From Pagrus major (lineage: Eukaryota > Chordata > Actinopteri > Spariformes > Sparidae), in NCBI RefSeq assembly GCF_040436345.1, contig NC_133221.1, forward strand, positions 17,915,165-17,979,164: a stretch of DNA of 64,000 nt. The letters are read 5' to 3'. Made by a program: the position numbers and the translations under genes. The first letter of the stretch is position 1, and every line of letters starts with the position of its first letter. Of this stretch, positions 1 to 13,348 are shown piece by piece. The notes below the pieces were generated by a model. The model worked only from the letters and a program-made list of their open reading frames with translations, was not told the origin of the DNA and did no database searches.

Positions 1-867
1 GCACAGAGAGTTCAATTGCCCACTCAGCTGTGGCTTGTACCTCGAGGGCTTGGTTAAGGAGAAGTGGCATCATGGCACAGTCCAGTGAGCTTTCAGGAGC
101 GACCCTGCCATATTGTTAAGACTTTGCCATACGCAGCCACCTTAGAAAAGTTCTTTGTGTCCAGTGCAAACAGTGGGTCACTGCGTTGTCATGGAGGGCA
201 TTTAAGTCACACAAAGACAGTTTAACGGGCTGTAAAACACAGTGGATTAATTCCAACGCACACACGAGTTAAACTAATCAAAATATCAATCCACATCAGA
301 AAATTAAATTCATAAGAGTGCTAACATCATTATCTCCCTGGTGACATTTAAATCAATTAATTCCAAAATCCAGATTGATGGTGGAAGATGCTCCCACAGG
401 CATACTCCTTTAGTTACAGCGATGATATTCTTGTTCGAAGGTATGTGAGACCAAAAAACTGAAAAAATGGACGAGAGCGGATAGTTCAGGACAATGAGTC
501 AGTGTTCGGGCTGGACTGGACAGTTTTTCTGGACGGTGGTGGTGTACAAAGGGTGATCTGAGGGGAGTAATGCGGCTCTGAGTGGGCTGCCCTCAGTGCT
601 GTTGTGTAATATTAACATCATGTTCTGGATCCTCAGATAACTCTGCCAGGACACAACAACACAACAGCACATTCCAGACGTAACCCTTCACTCCATGTCT
701 CCTGTGTGTGGGCAGACAGATTCAAATCTACCATGTTGTTGGGAAAAAAACTGTTCTTGAATGCTGCAGTGAAAATTACATGGAGCCATCGACATGCATC
801 TGTGCAGATATGAGCTAATCTTTGATTACTGATGAGGTGTGATGATGTGTCGAGTCCTGCAGTGTGC

Positions 868-872
868 TCTCG

Positions 873-911
<39 letters not shown>

Positions 912-927
912 GCACACGCACACACAG
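868..927. repeat. Compound (CT)n-(CA)n microsatellite
   Basis: A CT run passes directly into a CA run, with a few CG interruptions near its end. All open frames across it on both strands are repeat translations and should not be read as proteins. Confidence 0.95.
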
Positions 928-2288
928 ACACCAGATTCTCTGCCTCTGCCGCAGTGCAGGGCAGGGCCAGAATATCCAAACCCATCAGTTCCCAATTCAC
1001 CCAGTTTTGCTCTCAAAAAATGAGGGTAGTATAACACAACATTCATATTATTCCTTTTATCCTTGCAATCTCTGTACAAGCTCCTGCAAAGAGTGGCAGT
1101 AAAATCCTGTTTTTTTTTTTTTTCTTCTTGGTTCTTTGCAGATGCTCAGTCTCAGAGGAAATATTAGACTGAGATTTAAAGACGAGTGTTTATGCATTCA
1201 TGAGAAACTCAAAATATTCTCTTAACTGTGTATGATTATTTCACTTGTTGATGACTTGAATAAAATCCTCACCCTGCAAACACATCCACGCAGCACCGAC
1301 GTCTGACCGCCTGAACAGATCTTCCCTCTAATGCCGCAGCTCCTCCACCACCACCCCACCTCTCTGCGTGACCCCTGACCCCAGACTCCCGCCTTGTGGC
1401 TAAACCTACGGCTCCCCTGGAGCTCTCTCTCTTGACCTTGTGTTTCCCTGGCAGCACCACCAATGAGCTCAGTCAAATGTGAGCAATTGTTTAATGTTCC
1501 CTGTGGCCACAGTGAGGAAAGAACAAGTTGTCTCTCTGAAACTCACTGTGGTTGTGTTTTTTTTTTGTTTAGTTTAAAAAAAAACAAAAAAACAAAGGAA
1601 TCGAGAAATTGCTATGTTGTTTTTAGGACACATCCTCATGCATTAACCGGGATGGGCCGGAAACGTGTCTGTGGCACAAGTCATGCAAATTGAGCAGATG
1701 CCGGCTGGATGAGTAATCATCGGTTTATTCTAATCCTTATACTCTATTTGCGGGTTAGGGTTAGCATTGCCTCTGGTATATCTTTACTTGCTCCTGTTTG
1801 TCAGAGGAGCAAATTTCCTAAGTCTCGTTTACAAGAAATGGGAGGCATTTGTTGGTAGGAAATAAAAATGTGGGCACTTTTTTTTAAGGGATGTAATGTT
1901 GTGTATGCCTGCAGCAAATTTTTGTGCTCTTTGTGCTTAATTTGAACCTGAAACGACGTCTGGTGCAATACGCCAAACGTTTACATTACATTTTGCACAA
2001 ATTTCATGACTTATAAATAATGTGAAAAAATTGTCCCTATATATCCGTGAGTGTATTTGTGTTTTACATTGTGTTGGTGACTCTCTCGTGCACATTTCAT
2101 ACAGAGGATGTTCCTGACAGTCAGTGCATTGAACCTTACATCCAAAACATAAACACAGTAGACAAACACACACAAACTGCACATGCTCTGTGTCCTTCTT
2201 TGTGATCACTGGGCAACCGCACACAAAGGCCGAGGCGTGCTCTGCTGTGCACAATGTGACAGTGTCTGAGCACGAGGCTCTACCCTTA

Positions 2289-2330
2289 ACCCGCACACAC
2301 ACACACAGAAACACACACACATAAACACAC
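2289..2330. repeat. Imperfect (CA)n microsatellite
   Basis: CA repeats broken by AGAAA and TAAA interruptions. Confidence 0.9.
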
Positions 2331-4195
2331 AGCGGATTTGGCTACGGGCCACATCCTGCGTGTGTCTGCACAAGCCAAAATAACATGGAGACATCCAGTA
2401 CAGCGGCCATACGCGCCGTCCCCTCAGCTGCACTAGTGGAGACATAAGCAGGGCCCGATGCTTTGTCCTTCATGCTGATTAAAATGTTAGATTAGGTCAG
2501 CTGCAGCAGACTGAGTGCACAGCAGCGATAATTACTCCATAATTACACCTAAATACACATTGTGTCTCTGCTGTGTTTCGCCCCCCACATCATTTTACTC
2601 TTTACTCATGTGCAAAAAGCATCAAAATCCAGATCTGACCGGCTATGTTGATGGATGAACCTGCTCTATAACTCAAAGGGAAAACATCAGCGAACATTAA
2701 AAGGACCAGTGCATTCTTCCAAACAGAGCCATGAGTGATCAGCGTGCATGCATGTGTGCAACTGTTATCCCTGAGGTCCCTGAAGCTATGAGAGGAGTAT
2801 TAGCAGTGGGGGGAAGGATGGAGACAGACAAAAGGGAGGCTACTGCAGACAGCACTCTGCTCTTTTTTTTTTTCTCTCTGCCACTCCTCTTTAGGGAACC
2901 ATGGCTACAGGCGGGAGCATGTGCCTTTAGTGGTTTGAGGGAGTGTGAGGTGTGTGTTCAGCTTAGTCCGGGATGCGCGCGGGACCAGAGTGCCCTCCCA
3001 CTGAGCAATAACTCTCCTGCTCTTGCCTGTGGGGGGGTTGGGTGGAAAGAAATAAGGATTTGGGGTGTGAGCAAAGGCCGAGGAGGAGGATGTGTGCGAA
3101 GATGGGAGGATATCTTCGATAGCTCTGAACCGCATCTGTATTTTATCTCAGAATGAACTGGACTTTGAAGAGAGGAGTGCTTCATGTTTGCTCTGCTGCA
3201 ACAGATCCAGACAGCGGAGTGGTAAAGCAGGGTGGATCCAAGAGGAACACTGAGCCAAGCAATGACATTGATCCTTAGTGACAAGGGAGCTGTAAAAGCA
3301 CTGAGAATACACACACTACAGGGATGTTTTTGCATGTACATACTCAAAAGGGGAACTGAAGCATAGAGCCAATGCATGATTACATAAGCACTGCATTGGG
3401 AAGAGGTCTGAGTTGCAGCGAAGATGCGCCGAACAACCTATGAGGGAACAAGAGAGGCTTATATGGTCACTCTTCCTCACAAGGCTGTGTTATCAGTGTA
3501 CTTATTTAACTGGCATGTGCCGATCTGCAACAGTTTTAGTGCAGGGATATGTTGTCATGACAACAACAGGTAGCACATCTGTGATAAAAGCATGTTTCCT
3601 GACAGAGGCAGACGTACAATGCATGGATTTTTTTGAGAGAGACAGTTGAGCTGCGTAGATGCCTTTTCAAAGAAAATGCATCAGTCCTGTTTTACCATCT
3701 CGCTGCAGTGTGCATCGTCTTGTCTTACGGTGTAACAGAGGTGTCAAGAGCCTGGTGGAGATTTATAATATGAGCCTCAGTCACACAGCAGTATTTTCAG
3801 CAGCATATGCACAGACACCAAAGCAACACTATGGCACACATGAGACAGTTGATCAGCTCAGTAAACAGAGTCCCGCATGCCTGCGTGGATTTGGCTTCAA
3901 GCTCACTGCAAACATGAGCATCCAGGCAGTCTGTTCAAGGGAGAAGAACACAATTAGCAGACGTTAAGCTGGAGTTTAGAAGGTCATGACATTTCTAACT
4001 AACTGTGGAACTGTCGCACTTGCGCCAAGCTGTAAAATATTCACTTTGCCTCTCATTTATTAATCTCAATTTTAAGAGATGAATGTGTTACAACTTTGCC
4101 TTGACCTCCAACAGATTCACTATTGTAAGAGCAGCAGACTGCAAAGTGCAGCATCAATACCAAGACAGCAATGCTGCATATCATACAGTATTTTA

Positions 4196-4705
4196 AAGAG
4201 TACCTTCACCATTTTTACACATTAAAGTGTGTTTACAGTTCTTGGAGAGTACAACTGCATACGCGATAAAAGTAGTTTAAAGCCTTTTTCTGGCTCCTGG
4301 GGAAGCTGCATGAATGTGATAAATGTCCTGCAGTGATAACATTCAGTGACTATGTTGCATTGTGGGTCAAATAGGTGCAAGATTTTGAAAAGGAAGAAGG
4401 CGTTATCTCTGGTTCTGCTGGAACGTTTTTGATCACTTGTTTTTAAACTGTCCATAATGAGTCCAACAGTGTTACAGGAGTGCAATGCTAGACCAGTGGA
4501 CTACTTTTCAAAACCTGGTGCCTACATTATCCACAATGCAACTTAGCCACTGAGTGACATCACTGGAGGCAATTTATCAGATTGCATACAGGTTCCTCTG
4601 GAGCCACAAAAGGTTTTATAGTACTGTTTTAGCACATACAGTAGTACTCAGCAAGACCTTAAAACACATTTTAATGTGTGAAATTGGTGCAGTTGCCCTT
4701 TAAGG
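4196..4705. repeat. MITE-like element, family A copy 1
   Basis: The left end (CACCATTTTTACACATTAA) and right end (TTAATGTGTGAAATTGGTG) are imperfect inverted repeats. Between them is a module with CTCTGGAGCCACAAAAGG-type text that recurs near 13.4, 52.6 and 62.7 kb in this window. There is no coding capacity, so this is probably a non-autonomous DNA transposon. The superfamily cannot be assigned by eye. Confidence 0.75.
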
Positions 4706-5949
4706 ACTTCCCTTGGTAAATCCTCTTTAACTGTCATGGCCACAATAGAAAAATGGAAAAATCTGACAACATAAATATATTCATACTTTCTTTAGTATAT
4801 TGCTGTGCAATGTATGTTATTTTTGCAATTCTCCTCCTTGGTCATATCTGTAAGTGAAAGGCGTGTATTATTATTACTTTTTCCTTTATTTTTATATTAT
4901 TAAATTTTTTTGTTTTGCTTTGTCTTGTTTTCACAGGCTTAAATATGCAGGAATGATGACTAATGGGACACAGGTGTACACAGAAAAAGGGCAGGAAAAA
5001 GACAAAGACAGGAAGTGGAAAGTAAAACGCGACACACAAGGATATAATCTAGACAATAAAACAGGAAACAACTAACCAAAAACCCAAACCATGATGGTGT
5101 CATTGCATGAACATTTAGACATATCATCCTGTTTCTAACACAAATTAGCGCTCTCGCCTCAGTAAACCCAGTTCTGGATCTGTGGTGCGAACGACGAACT
5201 GTATAAGATGTTCTGTTCTGATACAGGAGGGTCCAAATGAGGAAAACATTTTAGAGATTAAGGACAGTGCATGTCAGTCATGCTGGCAGGGGAGAATGTC
5301 TGTACTTCCCTGCCTTGCTCTCTGTATTACACTTATCACACAAGCCCTGATAGGCTTCCTGAACAAAGCCAGGCTCTCTGTTTGGCTATGCACCATCCTA
5401 TTTAAAAAGATGGAAAAGTGAGTGCTCTGAGATAAAAGAGAAGTTTTTAATCAATGCATGGGCTAGATACTGGAATGCATAGTCTGTTACTATGCAACAC
5501 ATCAGCACCAGAGATATTCCTGTGGAGGATTTTCATCCAGCCTCCTTCTGTGTCCTCCCTCCCAAAGCTGTTTCTTCTTTTTCCCTGTGTCTTCTTCCTC
5601 TTGTCTTTGACTTACATATTCCTCGGTTTTGATTCACAGCTGCATTGGGGGTGTCTTTGATAAGTAAATATGCATTTTTTTCCCCTGTCGCCATCCTTCC
5701 TGCCTTGATACTGACTGTAGACGGCTTAGAGTCACCTTTGTGACAGGAATCAGTATGCTACACCAGCAATATTTAAATGCTCTCTCACTCTTCTCCGTCT
5801 CTCTCTCTCTCTAATTACTGAGATGGCATTTGATGTTTAAAAGAGCTCTTGTGTGTAGATCCACACTGTTTAACAAATGTGTTACATCATATTACTGCGT
5901 GTTATGCTCCAATTTCACAATTGTTTTGTGTTATTTGGTTTAAAAAACA

Positions 5950-6955
5950 ATTCTTCACTTGCACAATGTAAAGTGACGTATATCCACTTGATGAACTGCA
6001 CGTCCTTTTGCTTCAGATGTAAACTCTACAGTATAGGTCCATATAATGATATCTAGTTAAAATACTTTTCACTGTTCGCTTTGTATATAGTGTTTTTAGC
6101 ATTTTTGATCATTTAGGTAATCACGTAGTTGTCTTTATCTAGCGAGGTTAACCTGTCAGCTAGCCTAGCTGGCTGCTAAAATAAAGATTTACCTTCATAA
6201 CTGAAGATATCGCTGGCCATATAAAATTGAAATCCCTTATCCAGCAATGAGGTCGGAGCTTTACTGCTCACTTTCACAAGACGGTGTCAGTCAATCACTT
6301 TCATTTGTGGCAGCTCTTACAAGCAGAGTGTAAAAGACAGCCATAGCGTCCATCTAAAGGATAAAATATTTTCCAAACCCTATGTACAAAAAACGAGCAG
6401 TAAACTATTATCACTATATACAAGCAAGCTGTGAAGAGTGACGTATTCTTACTAAGTTACGGTTTAAAAAAGAGAGTTATCTCTATCTGATAGATAACCG
6501 TTAGCTAGCCACATGCTAACGTTAGGTCACTATGGCTCTTTTTTTACACTCGGTGCTTAGAAAAATGAAAGTGACTGACGTACACCGTCTTGTGAAAGCA
6601 AGCAGTACAACTCCGACTCCATTGCTGGCTAAGAAATTTACATTTTTGTGCGTCACGTTATGTTGTGTCATGTTACATTTTACGTGTTTTAGGAGCCAAC
6701 TAGTCTAGCTGACAGGCTAACCTCGCTAGTTAAAAGTCTACGTGATTATAGAAATGATCAAAGATGTTATAAACACTATATACAAAATGAACGGTAAACT
6801 ATTAACAATATATTCAAAGCAAACCATGAAAAGTGGAGTATTTTAACGTAGTCACGGATAACAAAGTACCAACATAACTATACACTTACGCTGCAAACGC
6901 ACGTGCAGTTTGTAAAGCGGATATACGCCACACTACAGTGTGCAAGTGGAGAATA
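5950..6955. repeat. Long imperfect palindrome, about 1 kb foldback element
   Basis: The left arm begins CTTCACTTGCACA near 5953 and the right arm ends TGTGCAAGTGGAG near 6951. Reading the right arm backwards reproduces the left arm in order: a GCGTATATCC-type block, TTTTGATCATTT, AATCACGTAG, TAGCGAGGTTA, CTGTCAGCTAG, CCAGCAATG, then CTTTCACAAGACGGTGT near the centre. The arms are about 400 bp each with many mismatches, so the copy is old. About 80 bp of the right arm (near 6779-6865) also recurs in direct orientation inside the centre (near 6385-6465). No open frame is present. I could not define a target-site duplication. Confidence 0.85.
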
Positions 6956-9307
6956 TTCACAATCTTGCAGACAATGAAATTAACAAGGCAATCTGGCACT
7001 GTACATTATGTATGCTAGGAGCTTAACTGAAGTTGAACATGAAAATTATTTTTCCGAAGATAAACTCTCACCTTCTCTCAAGATTTCCTCTTTCTTATGG
7101 GTCCCTGTAGGTTCTTTGTGTAACCTGACCTGTTTTTCGTCTACAAATAGGATACCAGTTGGGCTATGAATATGAAAATATATCGTATGACTCACACCGA
7201 TTAATGTATCATACGAGGACACACTGTGGCAGGAATGGATACTCACACAACATCCTCAACTCTTGCTATAATTATCTGACATGATTAAGCTTTCTGTTTA
7301 CTCTTCTGATTCACAGCTAAACTGCTGAGTGAGCTGTTTGTTGCCACGAGGTGCAGCTGTTCCATCTGCTAAGTGTAAGAACTCGTGCTTATCCCTATCC
7401 CTCTAGAAGTGTGACGTCTCTGCATCAACAAACCACAGGTGAAGCAAGGTGCCCACTTCATGACCGCAAGGATTTTCCCTTCTTCACACACTTAACCTTG
7501 AGACATTTAGAAAACCACTGCTGAGAGAGCGGTATTACATGTCTGATAGCTCTGTAGGTTTATCCTGATCTTCCTTGGTCTCTGCTCAACCTGGATTATA
7601 GTGCGAGAAGTAGTTACATCACATGTGGGTAAATAAAATCTTTGTGTGGCCCACAATAACTGTCAGCAAGTGCACTCAGCTGCAGCACAGAATGCTTTTT
7701 CAGCCTACTCTTTGGCACAGCAAAATAAAATCTATGATTGTGCAAGCGCACGATTTTTCATGAGCTGCTCCAGTTTTATATTTACACTGTAAATTTAATG
7801 TGAAGCCTGGAAAGCTTGCACAGGATCGTGCCTCAGCCAAAATGTTTATATAATAATGACGCTTCCTGTCTCGGAATTAGGTAATTCTTTAAGAAAAAAA
7901 AAGTTAATATTAATTACACTAGTCCTTCTTCTCTGCTCTACAAGTGTAAATAGGTTGGGATGAAATCTAGAGAATGATTAGCCTCAGCCCATCCTGTTTC
8001 TTAATTCAACTTTGCATCAGCAAAGGCGATAATCTGCCCCCATAGTCTCAGTTGGGAGGTGTAAAAGTGTCGAGTTCGCAATTTACTGTAGTGTAAATCA
8101 CCTCCATACTATATCTCCTGTCTTCAAACTGGCATCAGTCGGTGTGGAAGGCTGTGTTCCTTCCCAGTCTGGTGTCCAGCAGTGTTCACTGGGAGATGCT
8201 GACAGCGGTGACTTCCCCCGTGATCCAAGGTTGCTGTGCAGACAGTCTCCCGTCAGCTAATAGGGCCGCTTAGCTCCACGACTAGTGAGCAGCAGTAAGC
8301 GGATCTGCTGCCGTCCACAGTTTCGGAGCTACCTTCAAATTCAGGCCATTTCTCACAAATTACACCATTAAATGTGTTTGATGTGTAAATTTGACTCCTG
8401 ATTCTAAATTCATTTCAAGCAGGACAATAACTGGTGCTCTCAAAGTCTCAATGAGGCTCATGAACAGTGGAGGTGCCACTGGATACATTACAGCCCTCTC
8501 AAGTATAATATACCAAGCTGCATTAAAACCCCCCAATATCACTTAACAGATTCTTTCACTACCTGTGGAGACATGACGACGCTGCCGGCCTCAGTAGAAA
8601 CATTTTTTCAACTAATGTGAAAAAAGCTCTAGACAGCTGTTGCAGCTGTTGAGAAGAAAGACAGACCTTGGTTGAGATTCTCGTTTGTAAAATGACAGAA
8701 AGGTCATGCTAGTTGCCATGACAGCCACAGCTAATTGCACTTACATGAGGCAGTCTGAGAGTGGATGGCCAAGGCTGAGGATGCAGACAGGAAGGACAAC
8801 AAAGGAGTTTGGCATTCCTTAATACACCGAGAAAATATCTACTAGACTCTATCTGCAGGAGTTTCCGTTCAGCTCTTGTTGAATATTTTCATGTCGCTGC
8901 ACAGCCTGTTATTACATTTTGATATATTGAACAATATCACTGATATAAGCATGATAAACAACTGATAACAACACTGTTCCTGATTTATGGAAAGGTAATT
9001 ACTGGACATTGCTTTAATCTTCTCTCACAGAGGACAGATGATGGAGCTGCTATTCTCATATCGAGGAGAAGCTCGCCTGTCGCTAATGAAGAACAGCTTG
9101 AGCAGAGCCTTCAATCTGTGACGCTGACAACCAAGCCAAAGACCCCAAGAGTTGCCAGCTCTGCTGTTGTGTCCTGTCGGTGAAGTAAGTCAGTAAATCT
9201 GTCGGCATTACTAAGAAAAGCAGAGGGTCTGTTCTGCTAAATCAGGCAGACAAAAAGCCATGTAGCCCCGGCTATGAATCAGAGAGCAGAATGTGAGAAA
9301 CCGCCTC

Positions 9308-9308
<1 letters not shown>

Positions 9309-9347
<39 letters not shown>

Positions 9348-9354
9348 TACACAT
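9309..9354. repeat. (AC)n microsatellite
   Basis: A nearly pure AC run that ends in an ACATACAT variant. The overlapping His/Thr-repeat open frames are artefacts of the repeat. Confidence 0.95.
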
Positions 9355-9875
9355 GCTCGAGTATTCACCAGTGCATATCCTTACATACTGTATGCACAGA
9401 TGCAGTCAAGGGCACACAGACAAAAGCCACAGAAGCACAAGCACCCACACACCCACCTTCACTTTACTGTTCTTAAGCAAACAGCCTGAGGCTCAGTGAA
9501 TGAGCATGTCAGCGGTGTGGGCTGACATTCTGTCACACAAAGAGTGTGTACGGAGACAGATGCCTCCTCAGCCTCCTCCTGTCCATTTATCTAACATACA
9601 AACACAGTCTGAAATAGCCCTGTTTGTCGTCTATGAGTTGAGATTTTTAATTCAGGAAAGCGGAGAGTCTTTATCTTTGTCAACGCTGGCATTAAAAGAG
9701 GAAACTGGGTGAAGATATTTAAAAAAAACCTTCAAACGTATGCAAAAGTAGGCTACGTTTGGTGGAGTTCCTCATTACAGTGAAAGGGTAGACGAAGAGA
9801 AGCGTGCCCTGCCCCCAGATAGACAGATATATCTGCGATTGGGTGGCTTTAGCACCAGAGGATGAGAGGATGAGG

Positions 9876-9903
9876 AGGCAGGCAGGCAGGCAGGCAGGCA
9901 GGC
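9876..9903. repeat. (GGCA)n tetranucleotide repeat
   Basis: About seven tandem GGCA units. Confidence 0.95.
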
Positions 9904-10567
9904 GAGGTGCCAGGGTTCTCCCCACAGCCAGAGACACTCTAATTAAGGAGCACAGTGGGGAGAGGGGGCGAGAACAACAGCTCTGCATTGTCACATAATG
10001 ATTTTCTTATCATCTATTGTACAGGAAACACTGCACATCTCTCATCTGATGGGTGCGCACGTCTATGTGCTACTCGGGAGCCTCTCCTGAGCGGCCGTCT
10101 AGTCACACCCAGAAAGTCTTGGTGCTATTTTCAGCGCCTGCCAGGAGAGAATATTCAAGGCATCCTGCCACAACAGAGCAGAGCGACGTTTGATGGTGAT
10201 GGAAATCGGCTACAGATGCATCCGTCTTAATCCACACACTGAGAGCTTATTTTCACCCTGTCATTTATCCATTCTGTAGGGGAGGCTTGTCACCGGACAT
10301 TTACATAGATGCATGTTTAATCCGCCCACAATATTGCTCTGCATAATCACTGATACATATTTATATCTTGGGTTACATTACTTTAACCCACATGTCCAGA
10401 TGGACAATGACAGGGAAGGGAAATACCCACAGAGAGGGGCAAAGAGTCATTACATTTTAATGTAAATTCTGGACTCAAGGCTCTACTTCGAAACCAAGAC
10501 AAGATACAGAGAGTCAAAATCAAATATTTTATATTCAAATTAAAATAAGCTTTATTGGCATGAATGC

Positions 10568-10953
10568 TTAAAGGCGCAATATGTAAGAATTTTAGTTGAA
10601 AATGTTCAAAAAATTTACAATTATCAACAAAATGTGAAGAAATGTCAGTTTTTTCATTATGATGTCTGTGTATTGTGTTGCAGAGATATCTATTAAAGTT
10701 AGCATGTTGACGAGCTAGCCCTGGCCCATCCCAGTCCAAAGCTCATGTGCTAACGGTGTGAACACTAACACTCCTCCATTGCTCCTAGCTCCCAGTCCAG
10801 ACCACTAGATGCATGGCTAACCAAGCTAACCAGCTAATGGCAGCTACAGCAGCAATTAACTGTTAATCACCAGATTAACAGTTAATTGCTGACCCCTTTT
10901 TGTTTTGTGTACGACTCCAACAGCTGGCCAATTCTTACATATTGCACCTTTAA
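10568..10953. repeat. MITE-like element, family B copy 1, with a perfect internal hairpin
   Basis: The left end AAAGGCGCAATATGTAAGAA and right end TTCTTACATATTGCACCTTT are inverted repeats differing at one position. An 18-bp perfect hairpin (10851-10868 against 10873-10890, 4-base loop) lies towards the right end. A shorter relative lies at 33513-33745. There is no open frame, so this is probably a non-autonomous DNA transposon. Confidence 0.85.
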
Positions 10954-13348
10954 ATGACATTATTGCCAAAGCTAAATGACATATTATTGAATCATTACAT
11001 TTTAAACAAGAAAACTAAATAATCACAAAATAAGACATACATTTTAAACATACACACTCTTAATCACTTAGAAACATTTGGTGTCGAGCTTGTTTCTCTT
11101 TTTTATCACTATATTTAACATATTTAGACACTAATACTGCACACTGACTTTTGACCCCACATTCTGTAGATAAGACAGTTTCTGAAGATCCGAGAGAAGA
11201 ATAAATCCAGGATATATATTATTCATTTTTTCAAAGAGGCAACATAATGTAGAAATTGCCATTTTGTGCTATTTGGCATCCCCCACAGTTTCTGAGGGCA
11301 AAACCACTGTTGTAAATACAAATCCCAGGTCTGTAACTCTTTTAGGTGCTAACTACAAACAAAACTCATTACATCATAACAATGTCATGTGTTGAAAACT
11401 TGTATGTTGAAGTAAACATGTATGTAACGCTGTGATCCTCTTACTGATTGGGGGGTGGAGTGGCTGAGACAGACACCATTCACAAGACACTGTAACATCA
11501 CAATGATTTTGAGGTAAAAAAGGAGTGAGATTTTGTCTCAACCTCTCTTTGATGACAAAGTAAACCCTCTGCCTGTGGCAGCCTGTTTTTATTTATCAAA
11601 AATATCATTTGGATTTTTTTTTTTAAAAATACCTGAAGACATACAGCCAGATAGGAGGAAACAGCCTCTCACATTGAACATTTCACATTCAAATGTAGGT
11701 TACATTCACTGAACTGTAAGTGAATTATGTAGTAGACGTGTTGTATTTTCACAGCACCTCTCTGTATCGTAGGTATGTTCAGTGCTCCATTCGTCCTTTT
11801 CTCAAAATCTGCTCCTCTACATACAAGACAATTAAGGCATTTTTCCAGTCTGTCGCTGTGAGCCACTTTTTTTTTGTTAATGACACATCTAAAAGATAGA
11901 AATAAATCACAACAAAATATGCACAGATGTAATGAATTGTTCATGAAGTTGTATCAGGTCATGCTGTAGGTGCTTTTCATTAACACAATACAGCAAGAAA
12001 GGGGCAGAATTGGCAGAGAAAAGAGGCCATAATTTACACTTAATAGAAAACTGTTAAAGGGACAAGAGAGGAAATGGATGGGGTGGAGTGATGAATTATG
12101 GGAGAAAAAGGGCGAAGAGGGAGGTGGTGGTGGGGTAGTGATCCATTTGACCAGATGGGTCCTGGTCTGCTTTGTGAGAGCAGCAGATGCCCTGAGATCT
12201 TAGGCCACAGAAATGCCCCCAGCCACTAAACACCACAGCACTAAAGAGGCCGAGTTCAGTAACTCCGCCTTATCACATGTGCACTCTTTCTGATGGAGAA
12301 ATATAGGTTAAAGGTTTTTCATCATTCTATAAGCGTGTGCTGTCGGCCCCGAGAAGAAGATCAGCTGGATATCGAGTAGTAACTTGGTAAATGTGTGCCT
12401 ATCGGTGTACGCAGTGAAAAGCAAAAACAGAGCTAATGTCTCCTTCTTTGCTGCATGAAAAGAGATCTAAGGCAAAAGTCTTCCCTATTTTCATCTTTAT
12501 TTGTGCTAATGATAGCTAGGACACTTGTTACACATTCAACATTCACTCAACTACAGATGAGCTTTGAATTCTTTTCTTTTTCGACCTTTAAATTGAATCT
12601 GCCTCTGTCTGTGCATGCACACTATTACCACAACTCAGCTGTAACATCACCTGCACTGCCATAAGAAACAGAGATGATCAGTTCAGTGTGGTCCAACACA
12701 AGGTGAAACCTGCTCTCTCCACTCTACATACAGTACAGCGTGAGCCGCTGCTGTTAAATATGCCCAGAGCACCATAGAAACACATGACTCATCATCTATA
12801 GCTGATGCTCTGCTCTTCTCACTGACTTTGGGCGATGAGCTTTGGGAGGTGGTGTGGGACTGTGGGTTTGTGGTGATGGTACAGCTGCATACCAAGCAGA
12901 CGCCATCACTCAGTCTTCCTTGAGGAGAGCATCGCCCTCTGGTGGAGCAGACAGGTGAAAGGCAGAGCTGAGGAAAATATCAATATTTTGGGGACTTTGA
13001 TGCTCTTTTTGTTTGACACTTCTTTGATTGGTGTCAGACAATAGCACACAATGTATTAATATGGTATTAAACATGATGTAGGATGAGACTGATTATATTT
13101 CATATTATCGACAACGCACAAGTTATATAAGAAGAATACTTTGTCTGTGGTACTCATCCCTGACCTCTTCAATTCGTACTTATAAATCTTCAAAAATATG
13201 TCACCAAAATATATCTTTAGTTCATTAAAACAGCTTCTTTCCCGTACTCACACAGGTGTAAATAGTTCATTTGTTGAGGACTATATTTAGCTACAGATTT
13301 GGTGCATTAGTGAATATTTACAGCAGCATGACTGTGTAGGATCAACCT
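10954..13348. other. Gene-free stretch
   Basis: AT-rich DNA with no exon I can support and no strong repeat structure. The open frames are short and not protein-family-like. Confidence 0.5.

Larger units (their letters stand above)
1..4195. other. Gene-free left flank
   Basis: I see no exon with recognisable protein similarity here. The open frames present are short and either cross simple repeats (for example the 633-1079 minus frame, which translates a dinucleotide tract) or have no family-like pattern. The stretch holds microsatellites, poly-T runs near 1111 and 2863, and otherwise unique AT-leaning DNA. It could be intergenic, or intron of a gene whose exons lie to the left. Confidence 0.5.
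6956..10567. other. Gene-free stretch with one possible exon
   Basis: No recognised gene. It holds two microsatellites (9309-9354 and 9876-9903). The one exon-like block is 9031-9179 on the plus strand: a good polypyrimidine-CACAG acceptor, 49 open codons in a polar, Ser/Thr/Pro-containing frame, and GT donors at 9180 and 9185. I cannot name a protein for it. Confidence 0.4.

Noticed and set aside
633-1079. 148-codon minus-strand open frame
   Set aside because: Its middle is a translated CT/CA microsatellite (Cys-Val and Arg-Glu repeats), and the rest has no family pattern.
1752-1765. Telomere-like GGGTTAGGGTTAG
   Set aside because: Only two units, as also the CCCTAACCCTAA near 59263. Chance or ordinary interstitial motifs, with no array.
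2731-3156. 141-codon plus-strand frame
   Set aside because: Low-complexity and Gly/Arg/Ser mixtures, no domain, no clear splice context.
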